From an uncultured Pelagibacteraceae bacterium (GTDB lineage Bacteria; Pseudomonadota; Alphaproteobacteria; Pelagibacterales; Pelagibacteraceae): 64,000 nucleotides of DNA. How positions within the stretch are numbered: the stretch's first letter is position 1; every line of letters begins with the position of its first letter. Location of the stretch: positions 167,266-231,265 of the forward strand of contig CACEQK010000001.1 in NCBI GenBank assembly GCA_902561585.1, read 5' to 3'. Below the pieces are notes generated by a model, which made no database searches, had not been told where the DNA came from, and saw nothing but the letters and a program-made list of their open reading frames with translations. A program made the position numbers and the translations under genes. Positions 21,190-31,706 of this stretch are shown here, piece after piece.

Positions 21190-22193
21190 TGAGTAAAAAA
21201 AAATTAGCATTTTCAGGTGTTCAGCCAACTGGAAATTTGCATTTAGGTAATTATCTTGGCGCATTGAGAAATTTTGTATCATTACAGAATGAAATGGATT
21301 GTATTTATTGTGTAGTGGATCTTCATGCTATTACTGTTTTTCAAAAACCAAATGAACTTCATGATAATGTTTTAGAAACGACAGCAAGTTTTTTAGCAGC
21401 CGGTCTTAATCCCGACAAAAGTATAATATTTAATCAATCTTCAGTATCAGGGCATGCAGAATTAGCTTGGATACTTAATTGTGTTTCAAAAATTGGTTGG
21501 TTAAATAGAATGACACAATTTAAAGATAAAGCGGGATCAGATAGAGAGAAAGCTAGTGTAGGTTTATACATTTATCCAAACCTGATGGCAGCTGATATTC
21601 TTCTTTATAAAGCAACTCATGTTCCTGTTGGGGATGATCAAAAACAGCACTTAGAACTCTCAAGAGATATTGCTCAAAAATTTAATAATGATTTTAATTG
21701 TAAAGATTTTTTTCCATTACCAGAGCCTTTAATTTCAAAAAGTATTTCTAGAGTAATGAGTTTAAGAGATGGAACTAAAAAAATGAGCAAATCTGAAGAG
21801 TCTGACTATTCAAGGATAAATTTAAAAGATAGCGCTGATGAAATTAACAAGAAAATTAAAAAAGCAAAATCAGACTCAGAACCTATCCCTGATAACATAA
21901 AACTTTTAGAAAAAAAACCAGAGGCATTAAATTTATTAACCATTTACGCGGAATTATCAAAAACTGATTTGAAAAAAACTGTTTCTGAAATGAGTGGAAA
22001 AGAATATTCATTTTTAAAAAAAAAATTAACTGAGGTAATAACTGAAGAGATAGCTCCAGTAAGTAAAGAAATTAAAAAACTACTTAACGATAGGTCACAT
22101 TTGAAAAAAATTTTAAAAAAAGGTAGTGAAAAAGCTAATATTATTGCTGAGGAAAACCTTAAGAATATACGTGAAAAAGTTGGCTTGATATAA
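21189..22193 (+). CDS. trpS: Tryptophanyl-tRNA synthetase
   Basis: [26 protein letters not shown]. Confidence 0.98.
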   Translation: MSKKKLAFSGVQPTGNLHLGNYLGALRNFVSLQNEMDCIYCVVDLHAITVFQKPNELHDNVLETTASFLAAGLNPDKSIIFNQSSVSGHAELAWILNCVSKIGWLNRMTQFKDKAGSDREKASVGLYIYPNLMAADILLYKATHVPVGDDQKQHLELSRDIAQKFNNDFNCKDFFPLPEPLISKSISRVMSLRDGTKKMSKSEESDYSRINLKDSADEINKKIKKAKSDSEPIPDNIKLLEKKPEALNLLTIYAELSKTDLKKTVSEMSGKEYSFLKKKLTEVITEEIAPVSKEIKKLLNDRSHLKKILKKGSEKANIIAEENLKNIREKVGLI

Positions 22194-22205
22194 TATAAGA
22201 CCTAG

Positions 22206-22751
22206 ATGATACAAACAGAAGCTACTCCAAACCCTGACTCACTTAAATTCTTATCTGAAAACGTAATTTCAGCTGCAGGAACCGAGGAATTTCATGAGAG
22301 TAAAAAAAATGAAATAACAAATCCATTTATTAAAGAATTATTAAACTTTGGTGGTATAGAATTAGTATTACTTTCAAAAAACTTTTTATCTGTAAAAAAA
22401 ACTAAAGAAGCTTCATGGGAAAAATTAAAACCTATGGTAATTTCACATCTAAATGACTATTTTGAAAAAAACAAGCAACCAATTTTAAAAGATAAAAGTA
22501 TAGATAGTAATGTTAACAACAATGATGAAACTGTTAATAAGATTTTAGAAGTTTTAGATACAAAAATTAGACCAGCCGTGGCAAGAGATGGTGGAGATAT
22601 CAAATTTAAGTCATTTGAAAATGGTGTTGTTAAAGTTGAACTTCAAGGGAGTTGCTCAGGTTGTCCAAGTTCATTGATGACACTTAAACAAGGAGTTCAA
22701 AATTTACTTAAGCATTATGTTAAAGAGGTTAACTCCGTAGAGGCTATCTAG
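22206..22751 (+). CDS. NfuA/NifU-type Fe-S scaffold
   Basis: N-terminal Nfu_N (TEATPNPDSLKFL) and GSCSGCPSSLMTLKQGVQNLL. Confidence 0.93.
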   Translation: MIQTEATPNPDSLKFLSENVISAAGTEEFHESKKNEITNPFIKELLNFGGIELVLLSKNFLSVKKTKEASWEKLKPMVISHLNDYFEKNKQPILKDKSIDSNVNNNDETVNKILEVLDTKIRPAVARDGGDIKFKSFENGVVKVELQGSCSGCPSSLMTLKQGVQNLLKHYVKEVNSVEAI

Positions 22752-22752
22752 T

Positions 22753-24270
22753 ATGAAAAAAAAACTAAGTTACAGAGATAAACTTATCGAACTTGCCTAT
22801 ATTTACGATGTAAAAGAAATTAAAGAATATGTGAAGAGTAGAAAAAACTTAACTACTGGACAACTTGAACTAATTTTAAAAAAAAACAAAATAATTATTC
22901 CAAAAGATTATAAGTCTAATTTTTTTAAAGATACTTTTATAAAACCAATTTCAAAAGCAAAATCAAATTTGATTGAGTTTAAAGAAGATAGAATAAAAGC
23001 AAAAAATAGAATTATAAGAAAAGCTGAGAATTTAAAACATGATACTAAAAGAAATATTAATAGATCACTACAAAGTGCATGGAATGGAATAGGAAAAATT
23101 GGATTAAATTTTTTAAACATTATTCCAGAATTAGGTAAAGTTGTTTACGCCTTTTTCGGAGATTTATTTACAAATTTATTCAACGCAATTTACAATCAGC
23201 AAATAGATCCAAAAAAAGCAAGAAATGTAATTATAGGATTCTTTGTAATCGTTTTTGCTACATCTATAACAATAAGCGCTGTTAATTACTTTGGAGACGG
23301 TGAATCGATAAAAAAAGCAGTAATTAAAAAAGAAGTTAAAAAACCAGAGGCAAAAAAACCAGAAATTCAAAAAGAAGTTAAAAAACCAGAGGTAAAAAAA
23401 CCAGAGGTAAAAAAACCAGAAATTAAAAAAGAAGTTAAAAAACCTGAATTAAAAGTTAAAAGAAAAGATGTAAACGAAGTAGTTCTTCCAAACCTAAATT
23501 TAAAAACTGAGACAGTTTTAAATCTTTTTAAAGACGTTGATTACACTTTAAGTAATGTAAGGGTACAAAAACTTGTTAAACCAATTTATTTTACACAATT
23601 TCCTAGAGACCTTGAGACTATTCAAAGTTCAAAATTAAAAAAAGAAACATTTATACAAATTGTGTTGCCTCTAGTTGTTGCGGAGAATGAGAGAATATTA
23701 GAAGATAGGGAAAAATTAAAACTTCTATCTAAGAAAAAGTTTACCACTGATTTAGAAAAACAATGGTTAAGGCAAAAGCTTTTAGAGTACAAAGTTAAAA
23801 AAGGAGATTTAAAGGAATTAATGGTAAGAATGGATATAATTCCAACTTCGATAGCTTTAGCGCAAGCAGCAAAAGAGAGCGGATGGGGAACCTCTAGATT
23901 TGCACTAGAGGGTAATGCCATTTACGGACAATGGACTTGGAGCGGGCAAGGAATTGCTCCGTTAGATAGAGACAGCAATAAAAATCATAAAATTCTTAAA
24001 TTTCCAATACTAAGAGCTTCAGTAAAAGCTTATAAAAATAATCTTAATACTCATAAAGGTTATAAAAATTTCCGCGAAAAAAGATTACAGTTAAGAGAAA
24101 AAAATAAAGAGATTAAAGGTTTAGAATTAACAGAAACACTGAAAAATTATGCCCAAACAGGATCTGAATACACAAAAATTTTAAATCAAATTATCACTCA
24201 AAATAGATTAACTGACTTTGAGCCTGTAAAATTAGTTGGGTCTGTAAAACAAATAGAGTTAAGCTCTTAA
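22753..24270 (+). CDS. Membrane-anchored Bax-like glucosaminidase-domain protein with KP-rich linker
   Basis: Basic N-terminus, one TM, KKPEVKKPE repeats, then SIALAQAAKESGWGTSRFALEGNAIYGQWTW (Bax/FlgJ-type). Confidence 0.8.
   Translation: MKKKLSYRDKLIELAYIYDVKEIKEYVKSRKNLTTGQLELILKKNKIIIPKDYKSNFFKDTFIKPISKAKSNLIEFKEDRIKAKNRIIRKAENLKHDTKRNINRSLQSAWNGIGKIGLNFLNIIPELGKVVYAFFGDLFTNLFNAIYNQQIDPKKARNVIIGFFVIVFATSITISAVNYFGDGESIKKAVIKKEVKKPEAKKPEIQKEVKKPEVKKPEVKKPEIKKEVKKPELKVKRKDVNEVVLPNLNLKTETVLNLFKDVDYTLSNVRVQKLVKPIYFTQFPRDLETIQSSKLKKETFIQIVLPLVVAENERILEDREKLKLLSKKKFTTDLEKQWLRQKLLEYKVKKGDLKELMVRMDIIPTSIALAQAAKESGWGTSRFALEGNAIYGQWTWSGQGIAPLDRDSNKNHKILKFPILRASVKAYKNNLNTHKGYKNFREKRLQLREKNKEIKGLELTETLKNYAQTGSEYTKILNQIITQNRLTDFEPVKLVGSVKQIELSS
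23332..23450 (+). repeat. Degenerate tandem repeat encoding KKPE(V/I)KK linker
   Basis: Repeated gaagttaaaaaaccagaggtaaaaaaaccagaaatt units inside the Bax-like gene. Confidence 0.9.
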
Positions 24271-25326
24271 TTATTTATCGCTAACCACAAACTGAATTCC
24301 AAGCCATCTCCAAAAACCACTAGGATCCCTAAGTGAACAATTTATTCTTCCTCGTTCTCCAATAAATTTTTCATTAATATTAATTTCTAAAGTAGTATCA
24401 TTTAAGAAATTTATTTTTGATTGTCTCCATTTATCGTTTTCATTTGAAAAACAATTTAATGATTTTAAATTTTTTATACCGTCATAAAATTCAATTTTAA
24501 CATCAGGAGGATTTTGATTTTGTAAAAGATATTTTTCTTCAGGTAGAATTTTTTTATATTTAAAAGGAAGTGTTTTCATTAAGGATTTAAATCTTGTAAT
24601 CTCACCGTACTTTTCATTAATAGGAAACCTTGGAAACTCATAGAAGTCTTTGGTTTCATCAATAACACCAGAGTGTTGTCCTAAAGCATATTTAAAATTT
24701 AAAGATTTAATTATTTTTTTAAATTCAATACTATACTCTCCAAAAGGGTAAGAAAAAAAATCAGAATTTCTACCAAGTTCTTTTTTAAAAATTGATATAG
24801 ATTTTTCAATATCATTTTGTATAAGTTCATTTTTCTCTTCAACTAAATATTCGTGTGTGTGACTATGATTTCCTATCTCTACAAAATTTTCTTTGCTAAT
24901 TTCTCTAATCTGGTTCCATGTCATATAATTAAAAGCACCAACTTCTCTTGTACTTACAAATAATATAAAAGGTATTTTTTTTCTTTTTAATATAGGCCAA
25001 GCATTTTCGTAAAAGGATGAAAATCCATCATCAATAGTTAAAAGTATTTTCCTTTGAGTTTTATTCTTCTTTAGTTCATTTTCAAAATTCTTTGGATTGA
25101 TAAAATTTATATTATTTTCTTCAATTATTTTAATATGTTCTAAAAAATCTTTAATTCTAATATTTGTGGATGGATATTTATTTTCTTCAAACCTGTGATA
25201 CATCAAAGAAATTATTCCATAATCCTCTATATCCTCAGTTGAATCACTTGAATATAAATAGCTTTGAAAAGTTAAAAAAGTTATAGATAAACTTATGATT
25301 AAAGATTTTATAATTTTAAATTGCAT
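24271..25326 (-). CDS. Secreted polysaccharide deacetylase
   Basis: Signal peptide MQFKIIKSLIISLSITFLTF; LLTIDDGFSSFYENAWPIL, EIGNHSHTHEYL, FSYPFGEYS. Confidence 0.88.
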   Translation of the reverse strand: MQFKIIKSLIISLSITFLTFQSYLYSSDSTEDIEDYGIISLMYHRFEENKYPSTNIRIKDFLEHIKIIEENNINFINPKNFENELKKNKTQRKILLTIDDGFSSFYENAWPILKRKKIPFILFVSTREVGAFNYMTWNQIREISKENFVEIGNHSHTHEYLVEEKNELIQNDIEKSISIFKKELGRNSDFFSYPFGEYSIEFKKIIKSLNFKYALGQHSGVIDETKDFYEFPRFPINEKYGEITRFKSLMKTLPFKYKKILPEEKYLLQNQNPPDVKIEFYDGIKNLKSLNCFSNENDKWRQSKINFLNDTTLEININEKFIGERGRINCSLRDPSGFWRWLGIQFVVSDK

Positions 25327-25678
25327 TGGGAAAGATGACAAAATTGGTTTGCGTATAAATGAAAATTTTTACATTCATAAATTAGACTATAAAGTTAATA
25401 AAAATGATCAACTAGTTTCAAACATATTAAATCTAGTAAAAAAATACAAAGTAAATATTGATAATAAATTTTCCATTATTATTAATGTAGGTCCAGGAAG
25501 TTTTTCTGCAATTAGAACGTCTATATCAGTTGCAAAAGGGATGAAGATAGCAAAAAAAATTAATTTATATGGATTTAAAAACTCTGATTTAAAGCAATTT
25601 GACCTTGCAAATATTGAACTTTTGATAAGTGAGAAGTTAATACAAAATAAATTGATTAAACCAATATATTTAAGTTAA
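25295..25678 (+). CDS. tsaB: TsaB-like tRNA t6A biosynthesis protein, short form (127 aa)
   Basis: INVGPGSFSAIRTSISVAKGMK matches TsaB GPGSFTGLRxGxxxAKGL; position upstream of fur-miaB. Confidence 0.75.
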   Translation: MIKDFIILNCIGKDDKIGLRINENFYIHKLDYKVNKNDQLVSNILNLVKKYKVNIDNKFSIIINVGPGSFSAIRTSISVAKGMKIAKKINLYGFKNSDLKQFDLANIELLISEKLIQNKLIKPIYLS

Positions 25679-25679
25679 A

Positions 25680-26108
25680 TTGCTTCAAATGAATGCGATA
25701 GAAGAAAAATGCTTAAAAAAAGGTGTCAGACTCACAGATCAAAGAAAAACTATTGCTAGGGTAATTTCGGAGTCCAAAGAAGTTTATGGCTCAAGAGATC
25801 ATCCTGATGTGGATGAGTTACACAAAAGAGTTACTGCAATAGATAATAAGATAAGTATAGCTACAGTTTATAGAACAGTTAAACTCTTTGAAGAAGCTGG
25901 AATCTTAGTTAAGCATGATTTTAAAGCCGGTAAAGCTAGATATGAAATCAATGACGACCATAATCATTTAATAGATATAAATAGTGGTGAAATTATCGAG
26001 TTCGTTGATAAAGACATCGAAGAACTTCAAGAAAAAATTGCAAAAAAATTAGGCTATAATCTTGTAGATCATAAACTTGAACTTTATGGTTCTAAAATAA
26101 AAAAATAA
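25680..26108 (+). CDS. fur: Fur family transcriptional regulator (Fur/Mur)
   Basis: GVRLTDQRKTIARVI, ISIATVYRTVKLFEEAGIL, HNHLIDINSGEIIEF. Confidence 0.93.
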   Translation: MLQMNAIEEKCLKKGVRLTDQRKTIARVISESKEVYGSRDHPDVDELHKRVTAIDNKISIATVYRTVKLFEEAGILVKHDFKAGKARYEINDDHNHLIDINSGEIIEFVDKDIEELQEKIAKKLGYNLVDHKLELYGSKIKK

Positions 26109-26109
26109 A

Positions 26110-27444
26110 TTGCTAAAAAAAATATTCATTAAAACTTTTGGATGTCAAATGAACGAATACGATAGCAATCGTATTTTTGATTTAACAAAAAAAATAGATT
26201 ATCTTAAAACAGAAAATTTAGATGAAGCTAATTGTTATGTTTTAAATACATGCCATATCAGAGAAAAAGCAACGGATAAAGTTTATCACGATATAGGTAG
26301 AATAAAAAAAAAATTCAGAAAAAAAATAAAGCCTATTGTATTAGTAACTGGTTGTGTGGCGCAAGCAGAAGGGGACATTTTATTAAAAAAGGAAAAATAT
26401 ATCGATGCTGTTATTGGACCACAATCATTTCACTTAATAAATAAAATTATATTAGATATAGAAAAAAAACAAAAAACAATTAATTTCACTGAATTTGATG
26501 TAATTGAAAAATTTGATACTTTAAATTCTTTAAAAAATTCGTGCAATAAAATTTCATCTTTTTTAACAATACAGGAAGGCTGCAATAAGTTTTGCAAGTT
26601 TTGTGTTGTGCCTTACACAAGGGGAGCAGAGTATTCAAGATCAATAAAAGAAATAATAGAAGAGGCAAATCAATTAGTTGATAATGGTTCAAAAGAAATC
26701 ACTCTTTTAGGTCAAAATGTAAATGCTTACAATTTTGAAGGTAAAAAACTTTCGGATTTGATATTTGAAATCTCAAAAATAAATGATTTAAAAAGAATTA
26801 GATATACAACTTCTCATCCAAAAGATTTTACACAAGATTTAATTGATGCCCACAAAGATTGTGAAAAGTTAATGCCATTAATTCATTTACCAGTTCAAAG
26901 CGGATCAAATAAAATCTTGGAGGCAATGAATAGAAAACATACAATTGAAGAATATTTAAGGATAATTGAGAGATTAAATAAAATTAATTCCAGTATAAAA
27001 TTTTCAAGTGATTTCATAATTGGATATCCCGGAGAAACTTTGGAGGATTTTAAGCAAACTGAACAGTTAATAAAAAAAGTGAAATATATAAATTCTTATT
27101 CATTTATTTTTAGTGCAAGACCAGGTACACCTGCATTTGAATTAGAAAAAATTAATAAATCTGAAGCAATAAAAAGATTAATCATTTTTCAAAGTATTGC
27201 TGAAGAAATTAAAATAAAATATAGAGAAAGTTTGATTGGCAACATATCTAATGTTTTATTTGAAAACAAAACCAAAGATGGAAATAAGTATTTTGGTAGG
27301 GATGAATATCTAAATTCAGTGATAGTAAAAAGTAAAGAAAGTTTAGTTGGGAAAATAAAAAAGGTTAAAATTATAAGTGGGAATCATAATACACTATATG
27401 GTGAAATCGATTCTTTTTTGAGTCAAAATAATTATGCAGCATAA
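26110..27444 (+). CDS. miaB: tRNA-2-methylthio-N6-dimethylallyladenosine synthase MiaB
   Basis: TFGCQMNEYDSNR, EGCNKFCKFCVVPYTRGAEYSR; alternative TTG start. Confidence 0.97.
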   Translation: MLKKIFIKTFGCQMNEYDSNRIFDLTKKIDYLKTENLDEANCYVLNTCHIREKATDKVYHDIGRIKKKFRKKIKPIVLVTGCVAQAEGDILLKKEKYIDAVIGPQSFHLINKIILDIEKKQKTINFTEFDVIEKFDTLNSLKNSCNKISSFLTIQEGCNKFCKFCVVPYTRGAEYSRSIKEIIEEANQLVDNGSKEITLLGQNVNAYNFEGKKLSDLIFEISKINDLKRIRYTTSHPKDFTQDLIDAHKDCEKLMPLIHLPVQSGSNKILEAMNRKHTIEEYLRIIERLNKINSSIKFSSDFIIGYPGETLEDFKQTEQLIKKVKYINSYSFIFSARPGTPAFELEKINKSEAIKRLIIFQSIAEEIKIKYRESLIGNISNVLFENKTKDGNKYFGRDEYLNSVIVKSKESLVGKIKKVKIISGNHNTLYGEIDSFLSQNNYAA

Positions 27445-27451
27445 ATTATAA

Positions 27452-28456
27452 ATGTCAGAAATTAGCAAATTAGAACAAAAACTAATCATAAAGAAAATTG
27501 ATAATCAGACAGTCAATATCTCAATTAATGACAACGAGATGTTAATGTCGATTGTAGGTCAGTTTGATCAAAATCTAAAACATCTTTCAAAATTAACTGA
27601 GACAGATGTATATTTTAGGGGAAATTCAATTACATGTAAGGGCAATAAAGAAAAAATTAACACTTTTTGTGAAGCAATTAAATTTTTAATTAATAAATAT
27701 ATTTTGACAAATATCTTAGAAAAAGAAGATATACTTTTGTCAGTGAAAAAAAATATAGAAATAGAAAAGTCTAATGTTAAATCTTTTAAACAGTTAATTA
27801 AAACACCTAGAAAATCAGTTATAGCTAGATCAGAAAAACAATCTGATTATATAAAAGCTTTAAAGGAAAATGATATTGTAATGTCATTAGGACCAGCTGG
27901 CACAGGAAAAAGTTTTTTAGCAGTCTCAGTGGGCGTGACTTTATTAATGGAAAAGAAAATTGATAGAGTTATATTATCTAGACCTGCAGTCGAAGCAGGA
28001 GAAAAGCTTGGATTTTTACCGGGCGATATGAAAGAAAAAGTCGATCCATATCTAAGACCCCTCTATGATGCTTTATACGAACTTTTTGGTGCAGATAAAA
28101 TAGATAAAAAAATTGAGGATGGTGAAATTGAGATCGCACCACTAGCATTTATGAGAGGAAGAACATTGAAAAATTGTTTTGCAATTCTAGACGAAGCTCA
28201 AAATGCTACAGAAACTCAAATAAAAATGTTTTTGACACGTATAGGAGAAAATTCAAAACTAGTTGTCAATGGTGATCCTAGCCAAATAGATTTGTTGAAT
28301 AAATCCCACTCTGGTTTAATTAAATCAAAAGAAATTCTTAAAAATTTGAAAGAAATAAAAATTATCGAATTTGATCATAATGATGTTGTAAGACATCCTT
28401 TAGTTTCAAAAATTATTAGAGCTTATCAAAAAAAAAGCACTGATGATAAAAGCTAA
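27452..28456 (+). CDS. ybeZ: PhoH family protein (YbeZ)
   Basis: SLGPAGTGKSFLAVSVGV, FAILDEAQNATETQIKMFLTRIG. Confidence 0.97.
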   Translation: MSEISKLEQKLIIKKIDNQTVNISINDNEMLMSIVGQFDQNLKHLSKLTETDVYFRGNSITCKGNKEKINTFCEAIKFLINKYILTNILEKEDILLSVKKNIEIEKSNVKSFKQLIKTPRKSVIARSEKQSDYIKALKENDIVMSLGPAGTGKSFLAVSVGVTLLMEKKIDRVILSRPAVEAGEKLGFLPGDMKEKVDPYLRPLYDALYELFGADKIDKKIEDGEIEIAPLAFMRGRTLKNCFAILDEAQNATETQIKMFLTRIGENSKLVVNGDPSQIDLLNKSHSGLIKSKEILKNLKEIKIIEFDHNDVVRHPLVSKIIRAYQKKSTDDKS

Positions 28457-28910
28457 TGTAATAATAAAAAACGTAAGCTGGTATAGATATATCAAAAATC
28501 CAAATAATTATATTAAAAGGCAGATTGATAAAATTAATAATAAAAATAAAAAATTAAATAAAAAAAAAATTTATTTTACACTGTTATTGTCAGGAGAAAG
28601 AGGAATTAAGATTTTAAATTGGAAATTTAGAAAAAAAAATAAATCAACAAATGTTCTCTCTTTTCCTTTTTACACAAAAAAAGAATTACACAAAAGACTT
28701 ATCGAAGAAAAAGAAATTTATCTTGGAGATATAATTATTAATTTTAATGAAATTAAAGATAAAAAAAAATTGAGGAATTTTAAAATCGAATTCAATAATT
28801 TGTGGATACATGGCCTTGTTCATTTATTTGGATATGATCATAAAAAAGAAAAAGATTATTTAGTGATGAAAAAAATTGAAAAAAAGTATTCTAGTTTTAT
28901 TAATGATTAA
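28443..28910 (+). CDS. ybeY: Endoribonuclease YbeY
   Basis: LGDIIINFNEI, HGLVHLFGYDHKKEKDYLVM. Confidence 0.93.
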   Translation: MIKANVIIKNVSWYRYIKNPNNYIKRQIDKINNKNKKLNKKKIYFTLLLSGERGIKILNWKFRKKNKSTNVLSFPFYTKKELHKRLIEEKEIYLGDIIINFNEIKDKKKLRNFKIEFNNLWIHGLVHLFGYDHKKEKDYLVMKKIEKKYSSFIND

Positions 28911-30459
28911 GAAGTTATTTGAAAAACGCTACTTTATTTTATTTATTTTCCCATTTTTAATTGGTTCTTTAACTGTTTTATCTTTTCAGCCTTTTAATTT
29001 AACAATCATTAATTTCATTATAATTCCCTTATTTTTTTTCATTATTGTTCATATTTCTAAAAAATCTCAGTCTATTTACAGAAAAAAGCCATTAAGAATA
29101 AATTTATTTTTATTTGGTTTATCTTTTGGGTTCGGTTTTTATTTAAGTGGTATCTCTTGGATTGTTAATTCATTAACATTCGATGAAAATTTTAAGATCT
29201 TAATTCCTTTTGGATTAATTTGTATTCCATTGTTTTTAAGTTTGTTTATAGCCATTCCGACTTTACTGATTGGCCAAAATCTGCGTTTAAATTTTTCATC
29301 ATTAATTATTTTTTCAGGCACTCTAGCTTTTTCAGATTATTTGAGGGCAAAACTATTAACGGGCTTTCCTTGGAATCTGTGGTCTTACAGTACATCTGGG
29401 ATAATAGAAATCGTACAAATTTTAAATCATATAGGATTCTATGCTTACAATTTAATAGTTGTGACGTTATTTACTTTGCCAATAATTTTTTTTTTTAAAA
29501 TTAGCAATATAAAGAAAATATTTACATTATTCTTTTCAGTATTATTTATTTTAAGTTTGTATATCTATGGAGACTACACTTTAAATAAAAATGAACAATT
29601 TCTAGAAACAGTAGAGAATAAAAAATTGATAAAAGTGATTTCACCAAATTTTGAATTACGATATGGTTTAAATGAAAATGAAATTAGAGAAAGGTTGAAA
29701 AAAATTATTAGATATAGTGAGCCAAATAAAGAAAAATCCACATTATTTGTTTGGCCTGAAGGTGTGTTTAGCGGTTACAGTTACAACGAAATCTTAATTT
29801 TTAAAGAACTTATCAAAAAAAGTTTTTCAAAAAACCACTTCATTATTCTTGGTTCAAATAGGTTAGATTCTAATTCAGGACAGTATTTTAACAGTATGAT
29901 GGTTTTAGACAATAATTTAGAAATTGTTGATAATTATAACAAAAGAAAACTTGTTCCGTTTGGTGAATTCTTACCATTTGAAAATTTTTTAAATAATTTT
30001 GGCCTTAAAAAAATTACTGAGGGACATGGTTCATTTTTAAAAGGCAAAACAAATAAAAATATTGTAATTGATAATTTTAATATATTACCATTAATCTGCT
30101 ATGAAATAATTTTTACAGACCTTATCCAAAAATCAAAAACAGAAACAAATTTAATTGTTAATATATCAGAAGATGGATGGTTTGGTGACACAATTGGACC
30201 TAACCAACATTTCTCAAAGTCAATTTTTAGAGCAATAGAAAATAATACTTTTTTAATAAGATCAGCTAACAAAGGAATTAGTGCCATTATTGACAATAAA
30301 GGTAATATTATCAAACAACTAGACCGAAATGAAGCTGGAAATATTGAATTAGAAATACCGTTGATAAAATCAAAAAAAATTAAAAATGATTTGATATTTT
30401 TTAGTCTTTTAATTACATATCTTTTTATCTTTTTTATTTTAAAAAAAAAAAATGTCTAA
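28906..30459 (+). CDS. lnt: Apolipoprotein N-acyltransferase
   Basis: Polytopic N-terminus plus nitrilase domain ([35 protein letters not shown]); start likely the internal [10 protein letters not shown]. Confidence 0.95.
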   Translation: MKKLFEKRYFILFIFPFLIGSLTVLSFQPFNLTIINFIIIPLFFFIIVHISKKSQSIYRKKPLRINLFLFGLSFGFGFYLSGISWIVNSLTFDENFKILIPFGLICIPLFLSLFIAIPTLLIGQNLRLNFSSLIIFSGTLAFSDYLRAKLLTGFPWNLWSYSTSGIIEIVQILNHIGFYAYNLIVVTLFTLPIIFFFKISNIKKIFTLFFSVLFILSLYIYGDYTLNKNEQFLETVENKKLIKVISPNFELRYGLNENEIRERLKKIIRYSEPNKEKSTLFVWPEGVFSGYSYNEILIFKELIKKSFSKNHFIILGSNRLDSNSGQYFNSMMVLDNNLEIVDNYNKRKLVPFGEFLPFENFLNNFGLKKITEGHGSFLKGKTNKNIVIDNFNILPLICYEIIFTDLIQKSKTETNLIVNISEDGWFGDTIGPNQHFSKSIFRAIENNTFLIRSANKGISAIIDNKGNIIKQLDRNEAGNIELEIPLIKSKKIKNDLIFFSLLITYLFIFFILKKKNV

Positions 30460-31615
30460 CAATAAATATTTATTTACAAGCGAATCTGTTTCTGAAGGTC
30501 ATCCCGATAAGGTATGTGATCGTATTTCTGATATGGTTGTAGACTCTTATTTATCTAAAGATCCAGTTTCAAGAGTAGCCTGTGAAACGCTTACAACAAC
30601 AAATAAAGTTGTTTTAGCTGGAGAAACAAGAGGTCCAAAAATTGAAAAAGAAGAATTAATCTCTAAAGTTAGAGATTGCATTAAAGATATTGGCTACGAT
30701 CAAGACGGATTTAGTTGGAAAACTGCTAATATTGAAACATTTCTTCACGAACAATCCAAAGATATTGCAATGGGCGTTGATTCTAAAGACAACAAAGATG
30801 AAGGAGCCGGAGATCAAGGCATAATGTTTGGATATGCCTGCGATGAAACAAAGGAACTTATGCCAGCACCAATACACTATTCCCATAAGATATTAAGATT
30901 GATGGCGGAGGATAGAAAAAAAGGAATTCTTGAAGGTATTGAACCTGACTCAAAAAGCCAAGTAACAATGTTATATGAAAATGAAAGACCAATTAAAGTA
31001 ACATCAATAGTTGTATCAACACAACATTCTAAAGATTTAAATCAGGAAAAAGTGAGAGAAGCTATTATCCCATATATTAAGAAATCAATACCAGAAAATT
31101 TTTTAAAAGAACTCGATCCTAAAGAAATTTATATAAATCCTACAGGCCAATTTATTATTGGAGGACCTGACGGCGACACTGGCCTTACAGGTAGAAAAAT
31201 TATTGTTGATACATATGGTGGTGCTGCACCACATGGTGGGGGAGCATTTTCAGGAAAAGATCCAACAAAAGTAGATAGATCAGCAGCCTATGTATCGAGA
31301 TATTTGGCTAAAAATATTGTTGCAGGGGGTGTTTCCAAAAAATGTCTAATTCAACTTGCTTATGCTATTGGAGTATCAAAACCTTTATCTATTTTTATCA
31401 AACTAGCAAATGGCGATGAAAAAAAAGTTGATAAAGTAAAAAAAATAATTGAAGATAATTTTAACCTTTCACCAAGAGGCATTAGAGAGATGTTAAAACT
31501 AAACAAGCCAATATACGAAGTCACATCGGCTTACGGACACTTTGGAAGAAACCACACAAATAAAGGTGAATTTACTTGGGAAAAGACCGATAAAAGTGAT
31601 TTATTTAAATTGTAA
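30452..31615 (+). CDS. metK: S-adenosylmethionine synthetase
   Basis: [51 protein letters not shown]. Confidence 0.99.
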   Translation: MSNNKYLFTSESVSEGHPDKVCDRISDMVVDSYLSKDPVSRVACETLTTTNKVVLAGETRGPKIEKEELISKVRDCIKDIGYDQDGFSWKTANIETFLHEQSKDIAMGVDSKDNKDEGAGDQGIMFGYACDETKELMPAPIHYSHKILRLMAEDRKKGILEGIEPDSKSQVTMLYENERPIKVTSIVVSTQHSKDLNQEKVREAIIPYIKKSIPENFLKELDPKEIYINPTGQFIIGGPDGDTGLTGRKIIVDTYGGAAPHGGGAFSGKDPTKVDRSAAYVSRYLAKNIVAGGVSKKCLIQLAYAIGVSKPLSIFIKLANGDEKKVDKVKKIIEDNFNLSPRGIREMLKLNKPIYEVTSAYGHFGRNHTNKGEFTWEKTDKSDLFKL

Positions 31616-31669
31616 TCTTGAAAAAACTCAAAAATTCTTCTAAATAAACATAAATAATTAAACTTTCAA

Positions 31670-31694
31670 AATGGGCTTTTGCCCATTTTTTTTT
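31670..31694 (+). terminator. Terminator-like hairpin directly upstream of nusA
   Basis: AATGGGC-TTTT-GCCCATT followed by T run, then AGGAG and nusA ATG at 31707. Confidence 0.85.
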
Positions 31695-31706
31695 AGGAGA
31701 CATATA

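Noticed and set aside
23332-23450. Possible CRISPR-like repeats
   Set aside because: In-frame protein-coding KKPE repeat without spacers
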